NCBI GenBank assembly: GCA_948567375.1
Contig: OX419758.1
Location: forward strand, 48,179,001 to 48,243,000
From: Lunularia cruciata
Lineage: Eukaryota; Streptophyta; Marchantiopsida; Lunulariales; Lunulariaceae
DNA length: 64,000 bases
Direction of reading: 5' to 3'
Below the pieces are notes generated by a model. That model was not told the DNA's origin and did not search any database. It saw only the letters and a list, made by a program, of their open reading frames with translations. Every line of letters begins with the position of its first letter. The first letter of the stretch is position 1. The position numbers and the translations under genes are program-made. Shown in pieces: positions 54,220 to 64,000 of this stretch.

Positions 54220-55512
54220 ATCCAATAGTCCATCCAACACCTGATGTGTTTGATCCATGAAGACTACTAGAGCATTAGTGAGCCCAAAAGGTAGCACTTT
54301 TCATTCATAATGCCCATACCTTGTTCGGAAGGTAATCTTTTGCACATCCTCCTTATCAATGGAGATTTTCCAATAGCTGTTGCAAAGATCCAAGTTGGAG
54401 AAGCATCATGTTCCACTCAATTTGATCAAGCAAGTTATCAATTTGAGGCAAGGGACATGCATTTTCATTATTTTTCTATTGAGCCCACGGTAATCAATAT
54501 AGAAATGAAGTCCTCTATTCTTCTTTGGAACAAATAGTACTAGTGCTCTCCAAGAAGATGTACTATGTCGTATGAAATCCTCCTCCAACAACTCCATAAG
54601 TGTTATTTGCAACTCCTCCAACTTCTTTGGTGAGAGCCAATAGATTGGTCTACTCACTAGAGTACTCCTTGGTAATAACTTAATCTTGAAGTGCATATCA
54701 CAATTGGAGGGTTATCCCTTTGGTAGATCATCCAAAAACTCCTAAACTATTTGACCAACCATTGCTTGATGAGATCCTTGACTCTCCTTAGATTCTCCTC
54801 GTGTAATTGACCTGATCCACATAGCAAAAATAGACTTATCTTCCTCCAAAGCTTGCTCTATAGCTGCTTCAATGACAAATTTCCCATCTAGAGACTTATC
54901 TTCCTTCAAAGCTTGCTCTATGACTACTTTCCGAACAAACTTCCCATCTTGGGACTTTTCTTTCTTCAAAGTTTGCTCTATGACTATTTTCCTAATAAAC
55001 TTCCCATCTTAGGACTTATCTTCCTTCAAAGCTTGCTCTATGGCTGATTTCTTGATAAACTTCCCATATTGGGATAGACTATTCTTAGGTGTCTTACTCA
55101 AAGGTGCTAGACAACCTAATCAAAAAATCCCTACCTTGGTGTTGTACTTGAATTTGTTGTTGGGTCCAATCAAATTGAACCTTATGACATTCAAGCCAAG
55201 ATAAACCCAAAATGACATCATAATGTAGAGGTTCCACTACAAACCTTATACACTCCAATACTCCTTTCCAATCTTGAAGGTAACAAGTTGTGAGATATGG
55301 AATGCAAAACACTTTCTACCATCCGCCATCATCAATTTGCTTCCAATTATTGATTTGATAGCAATATGTAATTGCTTTGCTAATTGAATGGACATGTAAG
55401 TCTTTGAACTTCTAGAATCAACCAAAATCCTACAACCATGATCAAATATCATACCTTGCAAGTGAAGTAAACTTGCATAGGTCAAGCCTTCAATTCCATT
55501 GGAACCAATCAA
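54220..55512 (-). pseudogene. B2 protease, linker and RT N-terminus
   Basis: Frame 54696-54406 reads IRHSTSSWRALVLFVPKKNRGLHFYIDYRGLNRK, the start of RT. The linker (54969-54742) shows reiterated 'A.EQAL.EDKS.DGKFV' units. Protease frames 55512-55094 read CRILVDSRSSKTYMS (active site D-S-R, so inactive) and YDVILGLSWLECHKVQFDW. RT ends abruptly at the 820-bp deletion. Confidence 0.8.
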
Positions 55513-56460
55513 GTTACCAATAGGTGACTCAAAATCTCATATTGGGATCCCTCCTCATTGCCCTGATCATTTTGCTCCACAAACTCCATCTAGGTAACTT
55601 TGCAAGGTCGCCCATTCTTGAGTGGACATTCATCAATGTGATGTCCAATTTGGCAACAAGACAAAAAACTACTATTTTGTCACAATTTTTCTCTATCTGT
55701 GGTACTAAGTGGTCTCAATTGAATGACATTAATGTCCATTGGTGTTGGCTTCTCTACCTATGTGTATTGTATTGGTAGGTTTTGTGGAGGTCGAGGTCGA
55801 GACCAAGTTGTTACAACAAAGGAATCAAAGCATTTGGCCAACTGCATGGCTTCCTCCAAGTGTTGCGGCTCTTGCATAGTTACCTCTAATATGGTTTTTG
55901 AGTTCAAGCCCCTAACAAATTGATCCAAAGTTTAACTTTCTAGTATATCTGGAATTTGCATGATGGTGTTTTGGAATTACATGATATAATTTCTTACAAA
56001 GCCAATCTGCTTCAACTCTGCCAATCTATCTTGTGCAGCTTGTGTGGTATTTATAGCTTGGAATAAACCAATTATTATACTCTTGAATTTTGCCCAAGTC
56101 AAGATTGGTGCAACAAATTGCCATTTAGCTCGCTTCACTTGGAATCGCCACTATAGCTTTGCTACTCCATCTAATTGGCTGGAAGCCAAGAGAATCTATT
56201 TCAGTTCATCTTGAAGATTGGTAGCTTCAAAATATCATTTGTAATCAAACAAAAAATTCTCCACTACATTTGGAAGATTCTTACCTTCAAATACCTTGGG
56301 TTTTGGAAATCAGATTTGGTCTGCTCCTTCTCAAAATGGAGCTCTTTCTACAAGCTCTTGTTGTTGATGGTCTTGTTCATCCAACAATCAAGTAAGGTTC
56401 TCAATTTGTTGCTGCATAACAATGATAACCTTGGGCATTATTGCCATGACTATACTCAAT
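55513..56460 (-). pseudogene. B2 gag relic
   Basis: Minus-strand sequence matching B1 gag (38393-39262) throughout, including the region of the CCHC knuckle near 55610-55680, where the cysteine pattern is degraded. No long frame remains. Confidence 0.75.
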
Positions 56461-56470
56461 CACACTATTC

Positions 56471-56695
56471 CTAATTTATCTGATTTATTAACACATAGAT
56501 GCAATACGTCCAACTTTCTCTATAAGTTACAACCGGAAGTACCAAGGGTTCTTCAAACAAGGTGATTGCATCCAAAAAGTGCTGCCCAAAGCATGAGTTG
56601 ATGAATTGTGTGAAATGATGCTTGGGTAATACCCGGACAAAAAAGTCCCAATGGTTTGGTGGAAATAGATTTGGTGGTCCATAAATTCCATCCAT
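56471..56695 (-). CDS. Small leader ORF of B2 (74 codons), intact
   Basis: Begins MDGIYGPPNLFPPNHW and ends at the same position as in B1, with about 20 amino-acid differences. The module residues FG-x2-F, P-x-(V/I)LP-x-V-x-Y, W and IYVL are all kept, although gag and pol of this copy are badly broken. See the B1 leader ORF for interpretation. Confidence 0.58.
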   Translation of the reverse strand: MDGIYGPPNLFPPNHWDFFVRVLPKHHFTQFINSCFGQHFLDAITLFEEPLVLPVVTYRESWTYCIYVLINQIN

Positions 56696-56717
56696 CCCAT
56701 TCCTGCTCTAATACCAA

Positions 56718-57129
56718 TGTAAAAGACCAAGATTGAGAAGAGGAATAGGAGAATGGAAGATCACATTGGGACACTTGAGTATGGGAAACTCCAAATACCT
56801 AACATGAAATTTGGCTTTGGTATTTATAGGGAACATACAAGGCTTTTGAGAAGCTTCTCAAGAAGTTTCCTTGAGTTGCTTTCTTGGAGTGCAATCCAAG
56901 TTAATCGTGAAGCTTCTCAAGAAGCTTTGTTCTAAAAGCCGTCTACTTGGCATGCAAGCTAAGCTAGTTGGAAGCTTTTTAGAAGCTACCTACTTGGGTT
57001 GGAAGCTAAGCTAATTGGGAAGCTTCCAAGATGCTTCCTAGATACTTCTAGAATATTCTAGGCTACTTTGGCCTATTTGTTACTTTGTTAGCCTTGACTA
57101 ACTTCATCGCTAAATTCCATATTGTTACA
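56718..57129 (-). mobile_element. Element B2 5' LTR (412 bp)
   Basis: Family B LTR with the primer site (GCTCTAATACCA on the plus strand, one change) to its left. It retains one perfect three-unit heat-shock element (TTCTAGAATATTC at 57046-57058); the four-unit array is eroded to 'gaagctttttagaagct'. Confidence 0.9.
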
Positions 57130-58135
57130 GATGACCTATTTGATCAACATAATGGAGAAAAACACTTCACTAAACTTTATTTGCGGAGTGGTTATAACGA
57201 GATAAGGATTGTGGAGGAAAATATACAAAAAATTGCTTTTTGAATAAGGTATGGTAACTTTGAGTACCTAGTGATGCCCTTTGGCCTCACCAATGCACCA
57301 ACCACTTTCAAAAGTTTGATGAATGATATATTTTGTCCATACTTAGATAAGTCTATTATCAATTTCCTTGATGAAATCTTAGTCTATAATAGAACAATGA
57401 AACAACTCAAGCAACATTTGCAAGAAGTACTCTAGATTTTATGACAAAATTGGTTGTATGCCAAAGTCTCAAAGTGCAAGTTTGGCAAGTTGAAAGTAGA
57501 TTACTTGGGGTATAGAGTAAAAGAAAAAGGTAGTTTTAATAGATAAAATAGATGTCAATAAGAAATGGGATGCTTTAGAAGATTAGACTCAACTCAAGAG
57601 TTTCTTGGGATTGACTGGATGCTATTGTGAATTTGTCAAGGATTTCTCTAAGATCGCACAACCAACCCCTAATGGTACTAATTTTCAAGGGAAAGAAATG
57701 GATGTGTGAAACCATATAGGAATTGGCCTTTCAAGAATTGAAAGATACATTACTACATGCACCAATCTTGAAATTATATGACACAAAAAGTCCAATCAAG
57801 CTGGCTATAAATGCATCAAGTGTTGCAAAAGGAGTAGTCCTCCAATAAGAATGGAGTGACAAATGGTACACAATTGCATATCTCTCTTGAAAGCTATTAC
57901 TAATAGAACACAATTATCACACCACCAAACAAGAAGAGTTGGCTATTGTCCTTACCACCTAGCATTGGAAGCACTATCTTACCAAGAAGGTATTTTTGGT
58001 AGAGATTGACCATAACCACTAGTCTACCTTGAGACACAAAAAGATCTATCTTGTCAATAGATTTGTTGGGCAAAGTGGATACAATGGTTTAACATGATGA
58101 TCATATATGTAGAAAGCAAGAAGCAACTTGCAGAC
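57130..58135 (+). pseudogene. A3 RT (second part) and RNase H
   Basis: It resumes exactly at the duplicated GATGA with D-D-L-F-D-Q. It shows [15 protein letters not shown], a FLDE-type change in the catalytic box (A1 has FLDD), YAKVSKCKF, a connection region, RNase H blocks (INASSVAKGVVLQ; EELAIVLTT-HWKHYL; VEIDH), and IIYVESKKQLAD at the edge of B3. Many stops. Confidence 0.82.
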
Positions 58136-58561
58136 TATAAAAGACCAAGATCAAGGAGAGAAATAGGAGAGTGGAAGATCACATTGAGACACTTGAATAT
58201 GGGAAAACTCCAAATGCCTAGAACAACCTTTGGCTCTTGTATTTATAGGGAGCATACAAGGCTCTGGAGAAGCTTCTCAAGAAGCTTCCTTGAGCCACTT
58301 TTTTGAAGTGCAAGTCAAGTTAATCGGGAAGCTTCTCAAGAAGCTTCTTTCTTGAAGTTGCCTACTTAGCGTGTAAGCTAAGTTGGTTGGAAGCCTTTAG
58401 AAACTTCTTTCTAGAAATAATCTACTTGGAGTGAAAGCTAAGCTAGTGGGAAGCTTCTCAAGAAGCTTCCTAGATACTTCTAGAATATTCTAGACTAATT
58501 TGACCTATTCACTTCTTTGTTAACCTTGACTAACTTTGTTGCTAAACTCCATATTGTTACA
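58136..58561 (-). mobile_element. Element B3 3' LTR (426 bp)
   Basis: Family B LTR; the terminal dinucleotide on the left reads TA instead of TG. It keeps the heat-shock element TTCTAGAATATTC at 58478-58490 and several AAGCTTC blocks. The left flank is A3 RNase H sequence; the right flank is B3 internal sequence. Confidence 0.88.
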
Positions 58562-58946
58562 TATTCTCCCACCACTAGTTGGTGACATCCTTACCGCCAT
58601 TGAAGCTTCAAACTCCTAGATGGCTGTTTGTGCATTCAAGAGACAAGAAAGAGGCTCCCAAGTGGCATCATGAAAGAGATAGCTTTTCCAAAGGACCTTG
58701 TACTTTATATGTTGTCAACGGCCGTGTTAGATGTGGCAATTTGAAAGTATATGATCAACTTTGTACTCCTTATGATCATGGATAGGGATGGGAGGAGGAG
58801 GAGGTTGGACACAAGAGGAAAAAGAAGATGGATTAGGGACAAACAATTTTAACTTGGAAATATGAAAGATAAGGTGGATGCGCATTGAGAAGGCAAGGCA
58901 AGTCGATAAGCAACAAGAGAGATGATTTAGGTGATATCAAAGGGTC

Positions 58947-60055
58947 CTATCTAATTAAGGGCAATTTTATGAACATGGGTATCAAGTGGGAGGGGTAAAT
59001 TACTAAAGGAGAGAATGACTTTGTTACTAACTTGAAAGGTAAGCTCATGACAATGGTGGTATGCATATTTTTTCTGACAATTTTGAGCAACAAGGAGATG
59101 AGACTTGGCTTGTTGGAGAGATTGGGATATGGTGGTAAAGAAGGTTGAAGTCTAAGGGACATGAGATGGAGGATTAGCAAGAAAGGAATCTAGAACAAGT
59201 AGATCTTGGCCAAAATTGAGGAAGGAAGGAGAAAATCTGGTGCTTGCCTATTTGGAGTTATTGTATGCAAATTCCGCAACAACAAGACATTCATCCCAAT
59301 TGGTGTGGTGAACGTTCACAAAGGCACAAAGCATATCCTCCAAGATGAAATATGAGTTTTTAATTTGTCCATCAGTTTGAGGATGATAGGCGATGGATAA
59401 AACAAGCTTGGTGTTGAGTATCTGGAAGAGTGCTTGCCAAAACTTCTAATGAATTGAGGATCACGGTTGGGGATGAGTACACATGGCATCCCACAATGCT
59501 TAAAGACATTGTCAAAGTAGAGCTGCTCTAATTTTGGAGTATCCATGACATCAAAGGTTAGTGCCAAGTGCATTTGCTTACTAAGCTTATCCTCAAACAC
59601 CACAATTTTCATGTGACCTTGCTTTGTCTTGGGCAAAGATGTGATGAGATCCAAGCTCAATTATTCGTAACAAGCAGATGGAATGGGAAGTGGTTGAAGG
59701 AGTCCACTCAGTTTTTGGTTGTTGGTCTTTTTGCATTGGTAGCTCTCATATGACTGGACAAACTTTCAAACATCTCATGCCATGTTGGGCCACCACCATT
59801 GGAGTTAGAGAGTACCCAAGGTCTTGTCTACACCCATGTGACCAGCAATTAGTAAATCATGGGCTTCTTGGAGGCGTACAAGTCTGAGATCACCCTTGGC
59901 TGGAACACAGATTTGGTCTTCATGGAATAGAAGGCTTTCCTTGAAGGAGAAGGTATTTCATTCCTTGTCACTAGTTGCAAGATGCACTCGTACCATCTGA
60001 AAGAATGTATCTTGTTGTAGAGCTGTCCTAAACTCAATTTGGACATTGGAGTCAA
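58947..60055 (-). pseudogene. B3 integrase
   Basis: The linker and zinc-block frame 60055-59849 is followed by frame 59660-59316 with MSLDLITSLPKTKQGH (first Asp), FEDKLSKQMHLA and CVLIPNRDPQF (second Asp). Further left are the QTDGQ-type block and the PSFLN/LVPD-type block missing from B1. Several stops and shifts. Confidence 0.8.
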
Positions 60056-60119
60056 TTGACACCGTAGTAATTGCCACCGTGATGAGAGGAAGAGACTTCA
60101 AATTAGGTCATCATGATAG

Positions 60120-61846
60120 GACACTAGGGATGACATGGAACCAACCAAGTTTGTACTCAAGTTTAATGTCAAATAACTATAGTTGTTCCTCCTCTTGATG
60201 ATGTTGACTCTTCATGTGTTCCAAAAGTAATGTCTACAACAAGGAATTGTGATCAATTTGCATGACCACTTTTTTTCCCATGAGATAATGCCTCCATACC
60301 TTGGTGGCATATACCATCTCTAATTGTTCTCAATCTTGAGCAGAGTAATTCCTTTCTGCTATATTTTGTCTACAAGACACAAAGGCTATGTGATGTAATC
60401 CATTTATGAATTCCTATTGCAACACGGCTCTAATTGCAAAGTTAGAAGCATTGAAATCAACCACCCATGGTAGTTGAGGATCATATGGTGAAGAATTGGT
60501 CTTGAAGACACCATATGTTTCAACTTTGGGAATGCTCTTTTGTGCTTGTTGGTCCATTGAAAGCTTGAGTTCTTCTCCAAGAGATTAGTCAATGGTGCGG
60601 CCACATGAACATAGTAGTGGATGAACCGTTGGTAAAAAATAACCAATCCATTAAATGCCCATACTTTGATAGTATCCTTTGGAGTAGGCCAATCAGTGAT
60701 GGCCTTGATTTTCTCCTCTTCCATCTTGATCCACTCTAATGAGATCTTGTGACCCAAGAAAGTAACTTCCTTTTGCCAAAAGATACACTTTGACTTCTTG
60801 CAATAAAAATTCCACTGTTGTAGTCTTTTGAGGACTTCTCATATGTGAGTCACATGTTCTACCTCTATCTTGCTATAGATTAAGATATCATCCAAGAACA
60901 CCACCACATACCAATCCAACAATCCATCCAACACCCAATGCATCTGATCCATGAAGACTATTGGAGCATTAGTGATCTCAAAAGGCACAACTCTTTACTC
61001 AAAATGTCCATATCTTGTATGAAAGGCAGTCTTTTGCACATCCTCCTTATCAACAGGGATTTATCAGTAGCCAATGCAAAGATCAAACTTGGAGAAGTAT
61101 TGTGTTCTACTCAATTGATCAAGCAAGTCATCAATTCAAGGCAAAGGGTATGTATTCTTCACTGTTTGTTTATTGAGCCCATGGTGATCAATATAGAAAC
61201 AAAGTCCTCCATCCTTATTTGGAACAAATAGTACCGACGCTCCCCAAGGAGATGTACTATGTTATATGAAATCCTTTTCCAACAACTCCGTAAGTGTTTT
61301 TTGCAACTCCTTCAACTCCTTTGGTGAGAGCCAATAGATTGGTCTACTCACTAAAGTACTCTTTGGTACTAACTCAATCTTGAAGGGCATACCACAATCA
61401 AAGAGTAATCCCTTCAATAGAAACACGTCCACAAACTTCTAAACTATTTGGTCAACCATTGCTTGATGAGGCTCCTGACTCTCATCAGATTCTCCTTGTG
61501 CAATCGACTTGATCCACATTGCAAAATAAACTTATCTTCCTCCAAAGCTTGCTCTATAGCTACTTCATTGACATCCTTCCTATATAGGGACCTATCTTCC
61601 TTCAAGGCTTGCTCTATGGCTACTTTCTTGACAAACTTCCCATCTTGGGACTTCTCTTCCTTCAAAGCTTGTTCTATGGTTACTTTCTTTACAACTTTCC
61701 CATCTTGGGACTGACTATCCTTAGGTGTCTTACTCAAAGGTGCTAGACAACCTAATTGGAAATTCTTACCTTGGTGTTGTACTTGGATTTGTCGTGGGGT
61801 CCAATCAAATTGAATCTTATGACATTTAAGCCAAGATAAGCCTTGA
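60120..61846 (-). pseudogene. B3 protease end, linker, RT and RNase H
   Basis: RT and thumb blocks appear in frame 60757-60404 (HKISLEWIKMEEEKIKAITDWPTPKDT) and upstream to 61350. RNase H matches B1 36276-36692 with stops. The linker 61444-61730 holds four near-repeats of the 'A.EQALKE.KSQDGKFV.KV' unit. Protease is represented only by LSWLKCHKIQFDW at its C-terminus. Confidence 0.78.
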
Positions 61847-62088
61847 ATGTTCTCCATCATGTGTAACATACTTCTAGATGTTACCACTCCAAGTTTCACC
61901 TCTATATCATATGCCTAACTATTGATTCTAAAGTTTCCAAGCATGTTTTGGTTTTTGCCTTATTAATAGAAGTACTCTTTTGGTGATACCTCTAGCTTAT
62001 CTACTAAGTCTATCATGTATAATATCCGTCAAAATATTACCAAACCAAATTTCATCTCTAGATCATCTATCTAGCTATTGGTATTATA
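61847..62088 (-). mobile_element. Element A4 3' LTR, truncated
   Basis: Reverse-complement match to the first ~240 bp of the A1 LTR (from TGTAATACC through the second 'tgttacacatgatgga' block). The remaining ~490 bp are missing; the sequence is fused to B3 protease instead. It ends ATTATA in place of ATTACA. Confidence 0.85.
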
Positions 62089-62114
62089 GACCTCCCTCCT
62101 TTTAAGATGTAACG

Positions 62115-63400
62115 TCCTTGTTGCAAAGTTGTTGCTCAAAAGATTTCACTAACATTGATGCGTAGGTCAAGTTGGCTGTTGGCTCCTATGTTGCCTCATA
62201 CAAGGGGTACCCTTTCCAATGTACTAGGTCTTCCACATGTGGATGGCAAGTACCCTAGATGCACTCCTAGAGAATGCATTTGACTTCAAACTCCTTTGTG
62301 TCATCAACCAGGTTGACTTTCTTGGATGGAAGAGAAGTGGGGCAAATGGGGAGCATATTGGCACAATAAGAAAACATGAAACACCAGGTGGATCTTCATA
62401 TGTGGTGGTAGCTCGAGATGATAAGCCATGGCTCCGATGTGATGAAGGATGGAGAAAGGTCCAATAAAACAAGGTCTGAGCTTATGAGGACCAACTAACT
62501 TGAGGTTGTTGGTTGAAAGCCAGACTTGATCTCCCATAGTGAACTCCATGTGTTAGCAATGCACATCTGCATACTGCTTCTATCAATTTTGGAAAATCTA
62601 TAACCGGTGTTTGGCATGCTCCAGTCCTATTGGATTCTAGAAACAAGAGTGTTGACAACGTGCACCTTGGTAGCCATCAGATGGAACTTGATGAATCTTG
62701 AAGGTGTGAAAGGATGCTCTCCATACATGAGGAAGAAGGGCGTGACTTGTGTGGAGGCATTCATTGAATTGTTGTATGCAAATTCCACCAATGGTAGTAA
62801 GGTGTCCCAACCCTCTTGCTCATCCAAAGTAAAGCTCCAAAGTAATAGTATAATTTTCCTTCTCTATTTGTCCATCAGTCTGTGGATGGTAAGCTTTGGA
62901 CATAGCCAATTTGATTTTGAAGAACCCAAAGAGTGTCCTCCAAAACAAATTAGTGAATTAAGTGCTTCTTTTGTGATGAGCACTTGAGACAAGCCATGAT
63001 GGGAAAAGATTGCATCTTAGTACAATTAAGCTAGTTGCGGGGCAGTCACATCCTTGGTGGTAGGACACACATGAATCATTTTGCTAAGTTGATCAACAAA
63101 GACTACGATGGAATCAAACCTAGAGGTGGTCTTGGGCAATTCACAATCCATATTGATGCTTACATGTTCTCAATGTTTAGTAAGAGTGGGAAGAGGTTGG
63201 AGGAGTCCAATGGGAGCTTGATTAGAAGCCTTATTTTTTTGACAAAGTAGGCAAATCCAAACATATTCCATCACATCGTTGCTAAAAGTAATGGTGTTTG
63301 ACTGCATCCAAGGTCTTGTCCATTCCAATGTGACTTGCAATGGTAGAATCATGACATTCTGCTAGGATGGTGGTTCTTAGATCCGTATCATCAAGGATCC
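62115..63400 (-). pseudogene. A4 integrase and chromodomain
   Basis: Frame 62827-62627 reads EGWDTLLPLVEFAYNNSMNASTQVTPFFLMYGEHPF, frame 62549-62304 the LRPCFIGPFSILHHIG (GPF) module, and frame 63352-63170 part of the zinc block (ICLLCQKNKASNQAPIGLLQ). The chromodomain (about 62300-62115) reads EDLVHWKGYPLYEAT with the next Trp codon changed to a stop, so the aromatic cage is lost. Confidence 0.82.
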
Positions 63401-64000
63401 GCAACCTACTATCATAGAAGGTGAGCCCTTGGGTGCTGGTGATGCCTTTAGATGATTGAGCACCTACAATCTGTGGATCAGTTTTTGTAGCAGCATAAAT
63501 CTTGGGCCAAAATTCAGGGTTCATCCTTATTTCCACCACCAAATTGTTTGCCATCGGCATTTGGGTGAATGCATCTACAAGTTGCTTCTTGCCTTCCACA
63601 TATCTGATTGTCATGTTGAATTTTTGTGTCCATTCTACCCATTGAATTTGTCGACAAGATAGATCCTTTTGTATCTCGAGGTAGACTAGAGGTTTGTGGT
63701 CCATCTTTACCACAAATGCCTCCTCACCCAAATGGTGCTTCCAATGCTTGGTTGCAAGAACAATTGCCAACTCTTCTCATTTGGTGGTGTGATAGTTGCA
63801 TTCTGTTGGTAGCAACTTACATGAGAAATATGCAATTAGGTGCCATCCATCCTAACCTTCTTGTTGTGGGACTGCTCCTATTGCTACACCTGATGCATTG
63901 GTAGCTATCTTGATTGGACGTTTTGGGTCATACCATTTCAAGATTGGTGCATGTAGTAATGCATCCTTCAACTCCTAAAAGGCTAATTCTTGTGCAGTTC
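63282..64000 (-). pseudogene. A4 RNase H and RT end (partial)
   Basis: Frame 63770-63282 is open for 162 codons: MAIVLATKHWKHHLGEEAFVVKMDHKPLVYLEIQKDL, MTIRYVEGKKQLVDAFTQMPM, and the integrase linker and zinc start (HDSTIASHIGMDKTLDAVKHHYF). To the right, RNase H and RT connection sequence continues to the window end. The Asp of the TDHKPL block is kept as MDHKPL. Confidence 0.85.

Larger units (their letters stand above)
52402..57129 (-). mobile_element. Chromovirus family B, copy B2
   Basis: A minus-strand family B element nested in the RT domain of A3, flanked by a perfect 5-bp target duplication GATGA (52397-52401 and 57130-57134). It has two LTRs, a primer site with one change (56705-56716), an intact small leader ORF, gag, protease, RT N-terminus, integrase and chromodomain relics. 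RT C-terminus and RNase H (about 820 bp relative to B1) are deleted near 54220. More diverged than B1. Confidence 0.9.
48113..58135 (+). mobile_element. Chromovirus family A, copy A3, rearranged and interrupted
   Basis: A plus-strand family A copy: LTR (48113-49288), primer site, leader ORF relics and gag (49428-50178), then an inverted second copy of its 5' end (50209-51793). Protease and first part of RT follow (51794-52401), then element B2 as an insertion (52402-57129), then the rest of RT and RNase H (57130-58135). It ends where B3 begins; integrase, chromodomain and 3' LTR are absent. It is more diverged than A1, with many stops. Confidence 0.8.
58136..61846 (-). mobile_element. Chromovirus family B, copy B3, lacking its 5' end
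   Basis: A minus-strand family B copy inserted in A3. It has the 3' LTR, chromodomain relic (about 58600-58900), integrase (58947-60055), RNase H (about 60120-60760), RT (60770-61350), linker and protease start, and stops abruptly at about 61846 in protease. Gag, leader ORF, primer site and 5' LTR are missing; the break joins family A LTR sequence of element A4. It is the only B copy here that keeps the whole integrase middle region, though with stops. Confidence 0.85.
61847..64000 (-). mobile_element. Chromovirus family A, copy A4, continues past the window
   Basis: Minus-strand family A copy: truncated 3' LTR, polypurine tract (62091-62104, CTCCCTCCTTTT on the plus strand), chromodomain relic, integrase, RNase H and the start of RT. 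The element runs off the right edge. It is more diverged than A1 and has stops and a few frame changes. Confidence 0.88.

Overview
This window looks like intergenic DNA from a large, repeat-rich land-plant nuclear genome. It is AT-rich and contains layered Ty3/gypsy LTR retrotransposons with initiator-Met tRNA primer sites, LINE-type reverse transcriptase fragments and a FAR1/MULE transposase relic. I see no intact single-copy gene, tRNA, rRNA or CRISPR array. The chromodomain chromoviruses, a PHD-finger gypsy element and a divergent LINE group would suit a gymnosperm, fern or other non-flowering plant. That is a guess; I cannot name the species.

Layout. 1-8.3 kb: unassigned sequence, two LINE fragments (minus strand), an (AT)n tract, a truncated LTR of 'family A', and an unrecognised relic headed by an LTR-like end and a tRNA primer site. 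8.3-18.2 kb: a decayed minus-strand gypsy element, 'family C', with gag zinc knuckle, RT, RNase H, integrase and a PHD finger that keeps all eight metal ligands. A ~255-bp-per-arm palindrome lies inside it. 18.2-31 kb: a LINE RT fragment, a large tandem repeat interrupted by family C LTR pieces, AT-rich DNA, a very old gypsy pol relic (27-29.9 kb) and two short tandem arrays. 31.1-32.9 kb: an island of different composition with no recognisable gene. 32.9-33.6 kb: another LINE C-terminal copy.

34.4-48.1 kb: one FAR1-type MULE transposase pseudogene (plus strand) split by two nearly full-length retrotransposons. 'Family B' copy B1 (34473-39956, minus) sits in its DNA-binding domain. 'Family A' copy A1 (40698-47291, plus) sits in its transposase core. 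Both are chromoviruses with paired LTRs, a primer site, gag-pol, a chromodomain and a polypurine tract; both have stop codons. Their LTR pairs have diverged to a similar degree (about 97% identical by hand count), which suggests similar ages.

48.1-64 kb: a second family A copy (A3, plus) carries a 691-bp insertion in its LTR and a ~1.1-kb inverted duplication of its 5' end. It is then interrupted by family B copies B2 (perfect GATGA target duplication, inside the RT domain) and B3 (inside the RNase H region). B3 is cut off and joined to a fourth, minus-strand family A copy (A4) that runs off the window end.

Most interesting: (1) families A and B carry, between primer site and gag, one or two small ORFs (67-74 codons) sharing a ~52-residue module I do not recognise; in A1 two divergent copies stand in tandem. 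(2) Family B LTRs carry perfect heat-shock-element arrays upstream of the TATA box, as in the heat-activated ONSEN element. (3) Family C ends its polyprotein in a PHD finger, where families A and B have a chromodomain. All function statements are inferred from sequence; no searches were run.
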